A stretch of DNA of 64,000 nucleotides from Magicicada septendecula (lineage: Eukaryota; Arthropoda; Insecta; Hemiptera; Cicadidae). The position numbers and the translations under genes were made by a program. Positions 1-7,103 of this stretch are shown in pieces; positions within the stretch are counted from its first letter, which is position 1, and every line of letters begins with the position of its first letter. The stretch is from assembly GCA_034769895.1 (NCBI GenBank), contig JAWRYS010000710.1, positions 1-64,000 of the forward strand, written 5' to 3'. Under the pieces are notes generated by a model, which saw only the letters and a program-made list of their open reading frames with translations, was not told where the DNA came from and did no database searches.

Positions 1-222
1 ATTTAGAAAGTAACTCTATGAAGAGAGTAACCAAAACCCAAAGAAAGAAAAAACCGGGTAGTAGATTTAAGTAATAGAAATAAGAAGAAGTTTTGTGTTT
101 TAAAATGTAGTCATTAAGTGTGAATTTTATAAAAAAAAAAGGTAGTTTGTAAGAATATATATATGTATATTGTTTTATACTCAAAGAAATAAAATGTGTA
201 TAACACATGCCAATAACTAGGT

Positions 223-249
223 GAAAGAAAAAGGAAAAGAAGAGAGAAA
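223..249 (+). promoter_or_regulatory. Candidate polypurine tract
   Basis: An unbroken run of 27 purines (28 in the other units, which have one more G) lies about 390 bp after the preceding integrase stop. In LTR retrotransposons such a tract primes plus-strand DNA synthesis and sits immediately before the 3' LTR. The sequence after it does not begin with TG, so the LTR edge is not confirmed. Role inferred from composition and position. Confidence 0.45.
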
Positions 250-765
250 TTCCACACAGTAACGGCAAGCATACTCCCAGTACCCCACTTTCGATTTTCT
301 TATTAAAATTCCCCATGTCGATTTAAGCGGCGGAGTATGACGATTTAAATGGTAAATAAATAAAAAAAAAATTAATAATAAAAATATTAAAAAAACCGAA
401 AGTAAGTAAGTACTTTAAATCGCACGATTAAACCAAATACCCCTGAACTAACTCATAATAGTAATGAAAATTAAATTAAGAAAATCTAACTAAATAAGTA
501 ATTAAAATCTGAATGTAAAAGTTAAGTATAATACAGTTAACCCTTTAGTAAATTTTATCATGCGCTGACCTGCCTATCCCGGACATAACGTGCATACCGA
601 ACCGGCAGTAAATTAGAAATACCTGTAAATCGTAATGTAAATAATTAATAAATTTAAAGTCACAAGTAGTAGTTATAATAATTCCCTGTAAACAAGATAA
701 GTCTAGATAGTTTATTTTGTCATACTATAAGAATGTATTATTAATAAAGAGTTGGAACTATATTA
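250..765 (+). repeat. Candidate single LTR of the unit (boundaries uncertain)
   Basis: About 515 bp lies between the polypurine tract and a TGGCG sequence at 766 that could begin a primer-binding site. It has an AATAAA near its 3' end. That is the expected order tract, LTR, primer-binding site. I see no TG...CA ends and no second copy within the unit, which fits a one-LTR-per-unit tandem array but leaves the call weak. The 391-bp segment at 1891-2281 is the competing candidate. Confidence 0.25.
743..748 (+). terminator. AATAAA polyadenylation signal, upstream site
   Basis: Canonical AATAAA followed by AG, about 20 bases before TGGCG. If the preceding 500 bp are the LTR, this would define the end of its R region. 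A near-identical context (TTAATAAAGAG) recurs at 2146-2156. Confidence 0.4.
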
Positions 766-785
766 TGGCGGAGTACTCACTCCGC
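766..785 (+). promoter_or_regulatory. TGGCG site with 7-bp hairpin; possible primer-binding site
   Basis: TGGCG complements a tRNA 3' end of the form CGCCA, and TGGCGGAGT matches the serine-tRNA type site used by some insect gypsy elements at 8 of 9 positions. The match stops there. Overlapping it, 768-774 and 779-785 form a perfect 7-bp stem with a 4-base loop. A primer site is possible but unproven. Confidence 0.3.
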
Positions 786-1435
786 GTCGTTGCAATCTAC
801 CTGTTGTAACAATGCAAGAGTAACGATGCGGTTTTCAGACTGTAAACACCTCCAAGCGAGGGCTCTTCATAAAATGTTTTGTTATTCTTTTGATTTTTAA
901 TTGAGTGTTAGCTTCCACTAAAAGCGTGGAGAGCTAGTTATATATTGAAGATGTAGTGAGGAATTTGTTAGAAAGTGTGATAATGTAAAAAGAACTCGTA
1001 TATAAGGAGATGTCTCAAGTTAATTAAAAAACGAACTCTCGAATATTGTTCGAGTAATGTAATTCAGATATTAATGTAAAAAGAAGATGCAAACTCCAGT
1101 ACTATGGTGCCAGTAAATATGTGACGTGCACAACTGCAGATAGGGATGACTACCACCTAAACAACACTTACCATAACCGCCGAGGATCAGCACGACTTCA
1201 CGCAGCATAACATCCATCTCCTCGTTAATACACCCAGAGGACTTTCACCGGAAACACTACCCAGATGACTACCCCGACTAACAGAGTACCGAAGATTCAC
1301 ACCCCAGGACACGGACAGCAAAAGCGTATCTAAGAGGTGACTCGGTAGCTCGTCTACCGAGAATTATGTACATTTAAAATATAAGTTTTCAAACATGCCA
1401 AAGACTTTTAAAAAGACAATAATCATCTCTAAGCA
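786..1435 (+). other. Noncoding, structured leader-like region
   Basis: No convincing gene in 650 bp. There are three compact hairpins. The first, 909-936, has 5+5 bp with one bulged G. The second, 1039-1055, has a 6-bp stem CTCGAA/TTCGAG. The third, 1342-1362, has an 8-bp stem CTCGGTAG/CTACCGAG with a 5-base loop. From about 1100 to 1340 the + strand is rich in A and C and poor in T, unlike its surroundings; I do not recognise it. Confidence 0.5.
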
Positions 1436-1456
1436 TTAAGTTTTAGAAAAATGCAA
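1436..1456 (+). repeat. Left target-site duplication of Penelope-like fragment
   Basis: This 21-bp sequence recurs at 1851-1871. In units 2-8 the two copies differ at 2 of 21 positions; unit 1 has a third change at 1866 (ATATAA for ATGTAA). The pair brackets the Penelope-like fragment exactly, as expected for duplication of the target at insertion. The ATG of the small open frame at 1451 lies inside this repeat and so is host sequence, not Penelope sequence. Confidence 0.7.
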
Positions 1457-1850
1457 ATGGCATTTGCCACACACATACACACAGAAAACCACAGTTACAC
1501 CAACATAGACACTCATCTTGAAATTTTACATTACATACCCAAAGGTCGAAAACTCAACACAACTGAACAATACGAAATATATAAACACCACACAACACAA
1601 CCAAACAACATACTCAACGATCAATTACAATATAAATCACATACACTTTTTGACACAATTATACAGAAAACAAACAGTAAGTTGAATCCCCGCGCCAATC
1701 CCCTTCCTCCACACACCACCCCCACTACACCTTCCACACAACCGTTACAAAATGCTGGCAGTCTGTATCAAAGCTGAAGAAGGCGGATACGTAAGCCGAA
1801 ACGCGTCCAATAAAATCAGTAAGTTTTCACATGAAAAAGTTCATTTTTAG
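1457..1850 (+). pseudogene. 5'-truncated Penelope-like element: C-terminal tail of the GIY-YIG polyprotein and 3' end
   Basis: The open frame at 1451-1777 (108 codons, first two from flanking DNA) begins MAFATHIHTENH and continues with a KGRKLN, YEIYKHH, ILNDQ, LFDTI pattern. From memory this matches the tail after the GIY-YIG endonuclease in arthropod Penelope-like polyproteins. RT and the GIY-YIG catalytic part are missing, as in a typical 5'-truncated insertion. The 3' end carries the hammerhead-like motif, another trait of this class. Every unit has it at the same place with the same duplication, so it inserted before the array formed. It is not expected to make a working protein. The family assignment rests on motif recall; a profile search would settle it. 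Confidence 0.65.
1763..1819 (+). ncRNA. Hammerhead-ribozyme-like motif (type I, degenerate)
   Basis: CTGAAGA at 1774-1780 fits the core CUGANGA. GGC 1782-1784 pairs with GCC 1795-1797 as stem II, GAAA follows at 1798-1801, and ACGCGT 1801-1806 gives a very short stem III that is palindromic and could work in a dimer. Cleavage would fall after GTC at 1807. Stem I would be G1773-C1808, an internal loop, then 1763-1768 with 1815-1819 (five pairs, one bulge). One extra A after CTGAAGA departs from consensus. Hammerheads are known in Penelope-like elements. The TGA of the Penelope frame lies within the core. Copies are at 10201, 18640, 27076, 35514, 43949, 52384 and 60827. Confidence 0.45.
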
Positions 1851-1871
1851 TTAAGGTTTAGAAAAATATAA
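1851..1871 (+). repeat. Right target-site duplication of Penelope-like fragment
   Basis: Partner of 1436-1456. Unit 1 reads ATATAA where the other units read ATGTAA, a private change. In unit 2 the pair is 9874-9894 and 10289-10309. Confidence 0.7.
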
Positions 1872-1890
1872 CCAGTAATTTCTAAAATCA

Positions 1891-2281
1891 TACGTTGTAA
1901 CATTACTCTTGAGATATAAGTTTTAATCCCTTAACTAAATAATACCATTCTTCAAATGGTGTTCATGTAACAATGCAACCTTCTTGATAAGTAAAGTAAA
2001 TACCAGACGTCTTTACTAGATTTAAAGACACTCGGATCCGAGATAAAATACATGATCTGTTTGATCGTTTGTTTGACAGAAAACCCCTTTTAACTATTTC
2101 AGTATGAGAAAATTTTTATGTAATTGCATCTATATATATCATTTGTTAATAAAGAGATGTCATCTTGTTACATATTGAAGTGAGTGCATAAATCAGTTAA
2201 ATTACCTTCCCTTGTGTCCTACAATTAGAGTAATTATTATTGTTCTAAGTGTTGTGTTGATTTTCAGTTTGTTACAACGTA
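1891..2281. repeat. 391-bp segment with 12-bp perfect inverted ends
   Basis: TACGTTGTAACA at 1891-1902 is the exact reverse complement of TGTTACAACGTA at 2270-2281. Read as a transposon, the outer TA pairs would be a TA target duplication around 10-bp inverted ends, giving a small nonautonomous DNA element. Read as an LTR, TGTAACA...TGTTACA would be the inverted LTR tips, with an AATAAA at 2148-2153 inside. No polypurine tract precedes it and no good primer-binding site follows, so I lean to the transposon reading. Copies: 10329, 18768, 27204, 35642, 44077, 52512 and 60955. Confidence 0.5.
2148..2153 (+). terminator. AATAAA polyadenylation signal, downstream site
   Basis: Second AATAAA in the unit, inside the inverted-end segment. 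It could end transcripts of an upstream unit, or mark the R region if this segment is the LTR. Confidence 0.35.
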
Positions 2282-3336
2282 GGCAGCCTGTATAGTTGGC
2301 TAGCGTCAATTATTACGGGTTCCCTGGATTTATAACGTAGCCCGGAACGTTATAAAGTTGCGCAACTCTGCTTTGTACAAAAGAATTGATCGTGTACAGA
2401 GTGTCACATATAGAATTGCGGCACTCTGCTTTCGTGTGAAATAATTGTTACGTAGTAAAAGAAAAATAGATAACTCTCTGCTGATCTATGCACTCAGTTA
2501 ATGTATTTCATGTCACCCCAAAAAGGGTAAGTTGCAAAAAAAAATAGCGACAGTATTAATTTACCATTGTGAATTTATTTGTGTAAAATTACGCACGAAC
2601 TTGTGTATAATTTATTTAACATACGCAAAATAATACAAACTATCATTGTATTACACCAATGCAAGTACCTACATGAATTTTAGTGCTTGTCAAACTGTTC
2701 AGTCTTTAACAGGTTTATATTGCGACAATTCAAGACTTGTAGTTTCCTGAATATGCCTGCATAGAATGTAAGTTGTATGTCTGTTGTCACGGTGAAACAT
2801 ATAAACTATTGACTAAATTAGACCAGGTTAATTACGTGTAAATAAATTCGTAAGTTTAATTTTGTTACTAGAGAGATGTAAAAAAAAAAAGTTAGATAGA
2901 ATTACAAAAATTAAAATTAGAACGTAAGACAATTAATAACTAAACTCAGCTTATTACGGGCTGTAACTTGTGTAAAACGTGTATCATTGCCTCGCACTCA
3001 CCCCCGTGTTGGAGCCAGTTGAAACCAGTCAATAAAGATAGCCGTCAGCTATTGTTGTATACAACAATAACATCCCTCACCCCAAGTGTATTTCTCGCGT
3101 TCCCACGCATACAACAAGTATGCCATTGTTTACAAAGAAAACTAGTCTGACCTACATTCCAGCGAACAGCTGATCGTTGACAATACACTGACGTCTGTGT
3201 GGAATTTTTGTCTTTCTCTGAAAAGAGAGGTTATTCTCTTACGAACAATGCAAATGCTTTAACCATGAATTAAATTGTCTATGTAATAAGTGTCTAGTGT
3301 AGTAAAATAAATTTTAGTATTAGATATAAGGTAAAA
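2282..3336 (+). other. Leader upstream of gag (noncoding)
   Basis: No supported gene in about 1.05 kb. It holds a diverged direct repeat (2352-2374 and 2410-2432, both with CTCTGCTTT, 58 bp apart). It also holds a 20-bp perfect palindrome TATTGTTGTATACAACAATA (3050-3069), a 6-bp hairpin GCATAC/GTATGC (3107-3123) and short A-runs of varying length. The gag ATG follows A-rich sequence. Units 7 and 8 have an extra 11 bp just before gag. Confidence 0.6.
3050..3069. repeat. 20-bp perfect palindrome in leader
   Basis: The sequence equals its own reverse complement. It is perfect in units 1-6 and broken by one C-to-G change in units 7 and 8. Function unknown. Confidence 0.7.
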
Positions 3337-4842
3337 ATGGCACAATTTAATCCAGATTTACTATTAAAGGACGAGCTGTCTTATGAAGCTCTTTTACGTG
3401 GTCTACCCCACGCGAATGTAACAGTCGCGGAATTGCGCAAGTCTATACGCGAAAGTGGATTTGATACACCCGCGCAGTTAAGCAACCTAAGCGGACTCGA
3501 TTATGAGAGCGAGAGAGAAACTTGTAATGCCAAGTATAGTGAGTTGACTTTATTGTCCCAAACCCTCGAAGACGAGAAATCTCCTGCGGTAATATTGCGG
3601 ACAACTCAAAGGATAGAACATTTAACCCGGCGAATGAAAAATTTGTTGAACTGGCCTAACCTTACGGAAATACCTCCTGAAGTCCAAAGTTTTGCAGATG
3701 AAGCTTTACGTCAATTACCCACTATTATCAGGGAATTACGAAGAAAATCTGACTCGTTCCGAATGGATGAAATTGAGAAGTCCTTGAAGAAACTACACAT
3801 CTCCCCAGTTCAATCCCCTACGTTAGAACACCCTCCACCCAACACGGATCGGGACTCACCCGCCGTATTGCAAATACAACCTACTCGAGAGCAATACCCA
3901 AATAAAGATTTAATTGCCCCGACTATATTTGAAGCCCCTCCTCCCAGTGTTTTCCAGATTCGCCCCGCAATGTACGAATTGACAACCCCGAACGCATCAT
4001 CTGGTCCTCCTAAAGCGATGCCACACGTAAATTATAACGCAGACCTCTATGGAAAAATCACTCATCCCGTAGAAAAACTCTTAGCTGAAATTCCATACAC
4101 TGATGGTTTAAATGTCACTAAACTACTGAATTTCATCAAATATCTCCTGCAGATAAAGGATCTACAGCAGCTAAATGACTGGCAAATTTTGCAAGTCCTC
4201 CTACCGAAATGTAAACCCCCGTTAAAGAATCGTGTGCTAGAATCATTAAGCTCTACCCTTCCAGTAGAAGAACTGCATACCACAATAATAAAATATTTTA
4301 TTCCCACCGGCATTTATGAAGAACTTAAGAGAAAGACCGTACTACGAGTACAAGGAAATCATGAGAGATTGGCCCATTACATCTCAGACATCAGGGAGTC
4401 CTCTCGACTACTACAAGTAGATTGGAATGAGAGACAGATGGTCGACACCATTTTAGTAGGATTGTCTCCAGAAGAAAGATCTCGTTTAGCGTTAATAAAT
4501 CGACCCAACACCTTTGCGGATCTAGAACAATGCAGTATCCACTCTTCGAATGTATGGTACTCAGATCAGAACAGACAAGCGATGAAATCAACCGAAGCGA
4601 ATAGAAATGAATTGCAAGCCCTAGTGCCCGATGTGACAACCCAGCGTGAAAGGCGAGTATTCAATAGACCGCACAATTTGCACAGCCCTGGTAAATCAAA
4701 TGAAACACAACCTAAAACGGAAGCAAGGTACCCTCCTCGTAATAAGAATATGTGTTATAACTGCGGTAAGTATGGACACATAAGTAGAAACTGTAACAAC
4801 AAGCAATACGAACGTAAACACCCTAATCCAAAAAACATGTAA
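3337..4842 (+). CDS. gag: Gag polyprotein (unit 1), intact
   Basis: A 501-residue structural protein that would assemble the cytoplasmic particle and bind element RNA. The start ATG has A at -3 and G at +4 and heads the only long frame here. Residues 30-115 are charged and helix-rich, about 155-230 are proline-rich and look disordered, and about 240-420 resemble a retrotransposon capsid. One CCHC zinc knuckle ends the protein: C473, C476, H481, C486 (C-X2-C-X4-H-X4-C). The frame ends six bases after the slippery heptamer AAAAAAC, so the C-terminus overlaps the frameshift site. Unit 1 shares Glu78 and Leu109 with unit 4 only. Family assignment rests on position before protease plus the knuckle. 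Confidence 0.9.
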   Translation: MAQFNPDLLLKDELSYEALLRGLPHANVTVAELRKSIRESGFDTPAQLSNLSGLDYESERETCNAKYSELTLLSQTLEDEKSPAVILRTTQRIEHLTRRMKNLLNWPNLTEIPPEVQSFADEALRQLPTIIRELRRKSDSFRMDEIEKSLKKLHISPVQSPTLEHPPPNTDRDSPAVLQIQPTREQYPNKDLIAPTIFEAPPPSVFQIRPAMYELTTPNASSGPPKAMPHVNYNADLYGKITHPVEKLLAEIPYTDGLNVTKLLNFIKYLLQIKDLQQLNDWQILQVLLPKCKPPLKNRVLESLSSTLPVEELHTTIIKYFIPTGIYEELKRKTVLRVQGNHERLAHYISDIRESSRLLQVDWNERQMVDTILVGLSPEERSRLALINRPNTFADLEQCSIHSSNVWYSDQNRQAMKSTEANRNELQALVPDVTTQRERRVFNRPHNLHSPGKSNETQPKTEARYPPRNKNMCYNCGKYGHISRNCNNKQYERKHPNPKNM

Positions 4843-4874
4843 GGCAGGGAGACCCGAAATCCTGTGTCTTCCGC
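4830..4874 (+). promoter_or_regulatory. Programmed -1 ribosomal frameshift signal at gag-pol junction
   Basis: The slippery heptamer A-AAA-AAC lies at 4830-4836 in correct gag phase (CCA AAA AAC), just before ATG TAA. After a 7-base spacer comes a stem: 4844-4845 and 4847-4853 pair with 4866-4874, giving nine pairs with one bulged A and one G-U pair over a 12-base loop. Entry into the -1 frame reads through the gag stop and stays open to a TAG at 4950. The sequence is identical in all units: heptamers at 13269, 21706, 30144, 38579, 47014, 55458 and 63904. In units 3, 5, 6 and 8 an upstream deletion puts gag out of phase with it. Confidence 0.75.
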
Positions 4875-4894
4875 AGCAACTTGAGATCCGGTAA

Positions 4895-5416
4895 ACCCAA
4901 AGAAATGTACGACCATATAAAAAAAAAGGAAGGAAAAGAAACACTAGAGAAATAGATCCCTATGTTAGAAAGTTTATTGAAAAATGTAACGCGATAACTA
5001 AATGTGATTGGAATAAAAGTCTATTGCCCTTAATACAAATTGACCTAGGTGTTACCTCCACCATCGCATTAATCGATTCTGGATCTACGGTCTGGATTTT
5101 GGTCTTAATCAGTCAAAAGTTAGCAGATAAATTATTCGAACACAACCTAGTGAAACGCAGTCAAGTTGTGAATATAAAATGTGCTACAGCCAATAAACAG
5201 AATATAGTGATAAAACTTAGCATCACCATTAAAGTAAAAATCAAGAATATAACGTGGTTTTTTACAATGTTAGTATGTAATGATTTAGGACCCGACTTAA
5301 TATTGGGAGCTGACTTCATAAGTAAAACGGGAATAATTCTTGACATCCACGAGCAGAAATATTATTTTAGATTCGACCGTACACGGAAGTATAATTTTGA
5401 TTGTAAAACTGACTAA
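4895..5416 (+). pseudogene. pol: Pol: aspartic protease domain (unit 1)
   Basis: Retropepsin that would cut Gag and Gag-Pol as a dimer. The frame is open from 4895; the recognisable domain begins near 5024. The active-site DSG lies in ALIDSGS, 18 residues into the domain, and the second signature ILGAD about 75 residues later. There is no start codon of its own; it depends on frameshifting from gag. An A-run of nine at 4919-4927 separates the frame reached by -1 frameshifting from the protease frame, so one base appears to have been lost, and this is true of every unit covering the site. A TAA at 5414-5416 cuts protease from RT. Confidence 0.8.
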
Positions 5417-6244
5417 CAAGAAAGTATTAGATCATCAACTGCACACATAGTACACCAAGAGTCTGAATTATCTCATCTAGGAAATAGAGATAGGCTGAGA
5501 ATGCAGAAATTATTAAAAGAATTTTCCACTGTTCTTACACCTAAGCTAGGACTTACGAAGCTAATAGAATATAAGATCAATCTGAGCGATCACAAAGTAA
5601 TACGCCTACCCCCATACAAGTTGTCGCCTCCCAAGATGGAAGTGATGAGGAACCATATCAACAAGTTGTTAGAACAAGGAGTCATTGAACCCTCTACGTC
5701 TCTGTATTCATCACCCTCCTTTTTAGTACCAAAAGGTCACGACAAATATAGACTAGTTGTGGACTACCGGCAATTAAACAAACGAATAGAATTTGAATCA
5801 ATCCCCCTTCCAGACATTCATAGTGCTTTTCATTACTTCACAAAAGCGAAAGTCTTTACTGTAATGGATCTAAATCAAGCATTTCACCAAATACCCCTTT
5901 CAGAGGAATCCAAACGTCTAACCACGTTTGCTGTTCCTTTCAACCTGTACCAATTTACTAGAGTACCCTTTGGAATATCTCAAGGAAGTTCCGTATGTAG
6001 TAGACTATTAGAAAGAATATTTCATGATATTAAATTTAAATATGTGTATCACTACCTGGATGACTTCGTAATCTATAGCGAATCGATGGAACAACATCTT
6101 AAACATCTACGTGAAGTGTTATCTCGATTACAAAAAGCAGGATTAACAGTTAACCCCAAAAAGGTAAATTTTGCAGTCCCACAATTTTCATTTTTAGGTC
6201 ACATCGTGAAAGCCAACGGAAAGGTAAGCATAGACCCCGAATGA
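5417..6244 (+). pseudogene. pol: Pol: reverse transcriptase domain (unit 1)
   Basis: Same frame as protease. Numbering from the Met at 5501: palm motifs include VVDYRQLN, the catalytic Asp123 in VMDLNQAFHQ, FGISQGSS and the YLDD box at 185-188. A conserved FLGHIV lies near the end. All catalytic aspartates are present. The stop at 6242-6244 (GAA TGA) is in every unit that covers it, and just beyond it a run of five Cs puts RNase H in the +1 frame, so RT cannot be joined to RNase H in any copy. Unit 1 keeps CGA at 6126-6128 where units 3-6 have TGA. Confidence 0.85.
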
Positions 6245-6248
6245 ACCC

Positions 6249-7055
6249 GTGCAATCAGACAATTTTTTACCCCCGCGAGATGCAAAAGGTATAGCCCAAT
6301 TTTTGGGAATGGTAAATTATTTCCACAAGTATATTCCCCATCTTGCCGAAATAGCAGCACCGCTGAATGCCTTAAGAAAGAAGGGAGCGAAATTTGAATG
6401 GACTGCACAACACCAAAATGCGTTCGAACAACTAAAAGAAAGCATCATATCTCCCCTAGTATTACAACTAGCCGATTTTACAAAACCGTTTGTAGTTCAG
6501 ACCGACAGTTCAAGTGTAGCTTTAGGTGCAGTCATCTATCAGGAAAAAGAAAACAGTAGACTACCGATTAGTTATGCTTCACGAACATTGAATGACCAAG
6601 AAAAAAAATATTCCGCATATGAATTGGAATGTTTAGCCATTGTTTTTGCGTTTGAGAAGTTTAAACCCTTTCTAGAACATAAAGAATTCCTTTTGGAAAC
6701 TGATAATCAAGCATTATCTTGGTTACTGAATCACCCTAAACAGTTAGGACGTATTGGAAGATGGGTATTGAGGTTAAACTGTTACAACTTCAAAGTGCAG
6801 CATATTAAAGGTACACAAAACGTAGTCGCTGATACCCTGTCCCGTATGTTCCAGTCGCCCACTAATACTCCCGAAAACAAGGAGAGTCTGGAAACACCCA
6901 TTGTTAACACCGTAATTACTGAATTCCCCCTTGCGTTTACCAACATTGCTCAATATCAACAAGACCCTCTTCTGAAACCGATTATAGAACAACTTGAGCA
7001 AGGAATTAAATCAGAGAAATATGTATTAAGTAAAAGAATACTATTTCTTTTATGA
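6249..7055 (+). pseudogene. pol: Pol: RT connection and RNase H domain (unit 1)
   Basis: The frame opens with the connection region (DAKGIAQFLGMVNYFHKYIP) that normally continues RT. RNase H follows from about residue 80. Candidate catalytic residues are Asp86 (QTDSSS), Glu in YELE (125-127), Asp152 (ETDNQAL) and Asp195 (VADTLSR). It would remove template RNA during reverse transcription. It ends in stop codons supplied by the left arm of the 7039-7100 palindrome. Units 1 and 2 share Lys100 (EKENS) and Leu70; the others have Ile and Pro there. Confidence 0.85.
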
Positions 7056-7100
7056 ATTTGCTAAGTTTTATGAGTTAGCAAATTCATAAAAGAAATAGTA
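7039..7100. repeat. Perfect 26-bp inverted repeat, 10-base loop, between RNase H and integrase
   Basis: Arms 7039-7064 and 7075-7100 are exact reverse complements around the loop GTTTTATGAG. In the pol frame the right arm is open, while the left arm and loop contribute TGA, TAA and TGA. So the right arm looks original and the left arm a stop-bearing inverted copy. RNase H and integrase remain in the same frame across it. Identical copies: 15478-15539, 23914-23975, 32352-32413, 40787-40848, 49223-49284, 57667-57728. Confidence 0.92.
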
Positions 7101-7103
7101 AGG

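Noticed and set aside
1104-1121. TGGTGCC as primer-binding site
   Set aside because: Only the first seven bases match tRNA-end patterns, and the preceding bases do not look like an LTR end.
2968-3150. 60-codon open frame in the leader, repeated in each unit
   Set aside because: It has no ATG start in eukaryotic context, no recognisable motif, and lies in leader sequence between palindromes. It is conserved only because the whole unit is.
4062-4944. Minus-strand open frames of 80-125 codons opposite gag, and similar ones opposite pol
   Set aside because: They are shadows of the + strand genes; they shift whenever the sense frame changes and contain no family motif.
5024-5026. TTG as a real start codon for protease
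   Set aside because: The open frame extends upstream to 4895 and the domain is expected to be reached by frameshifting from gag, not by independent initiation.
7055-7103. Palindrome read as a bacterial-type terminator or regulatory hairpin
   Set aside because: It lies inside pol of a eukaryotic retroelement, carries stops in one arm only, and has no T-tract.
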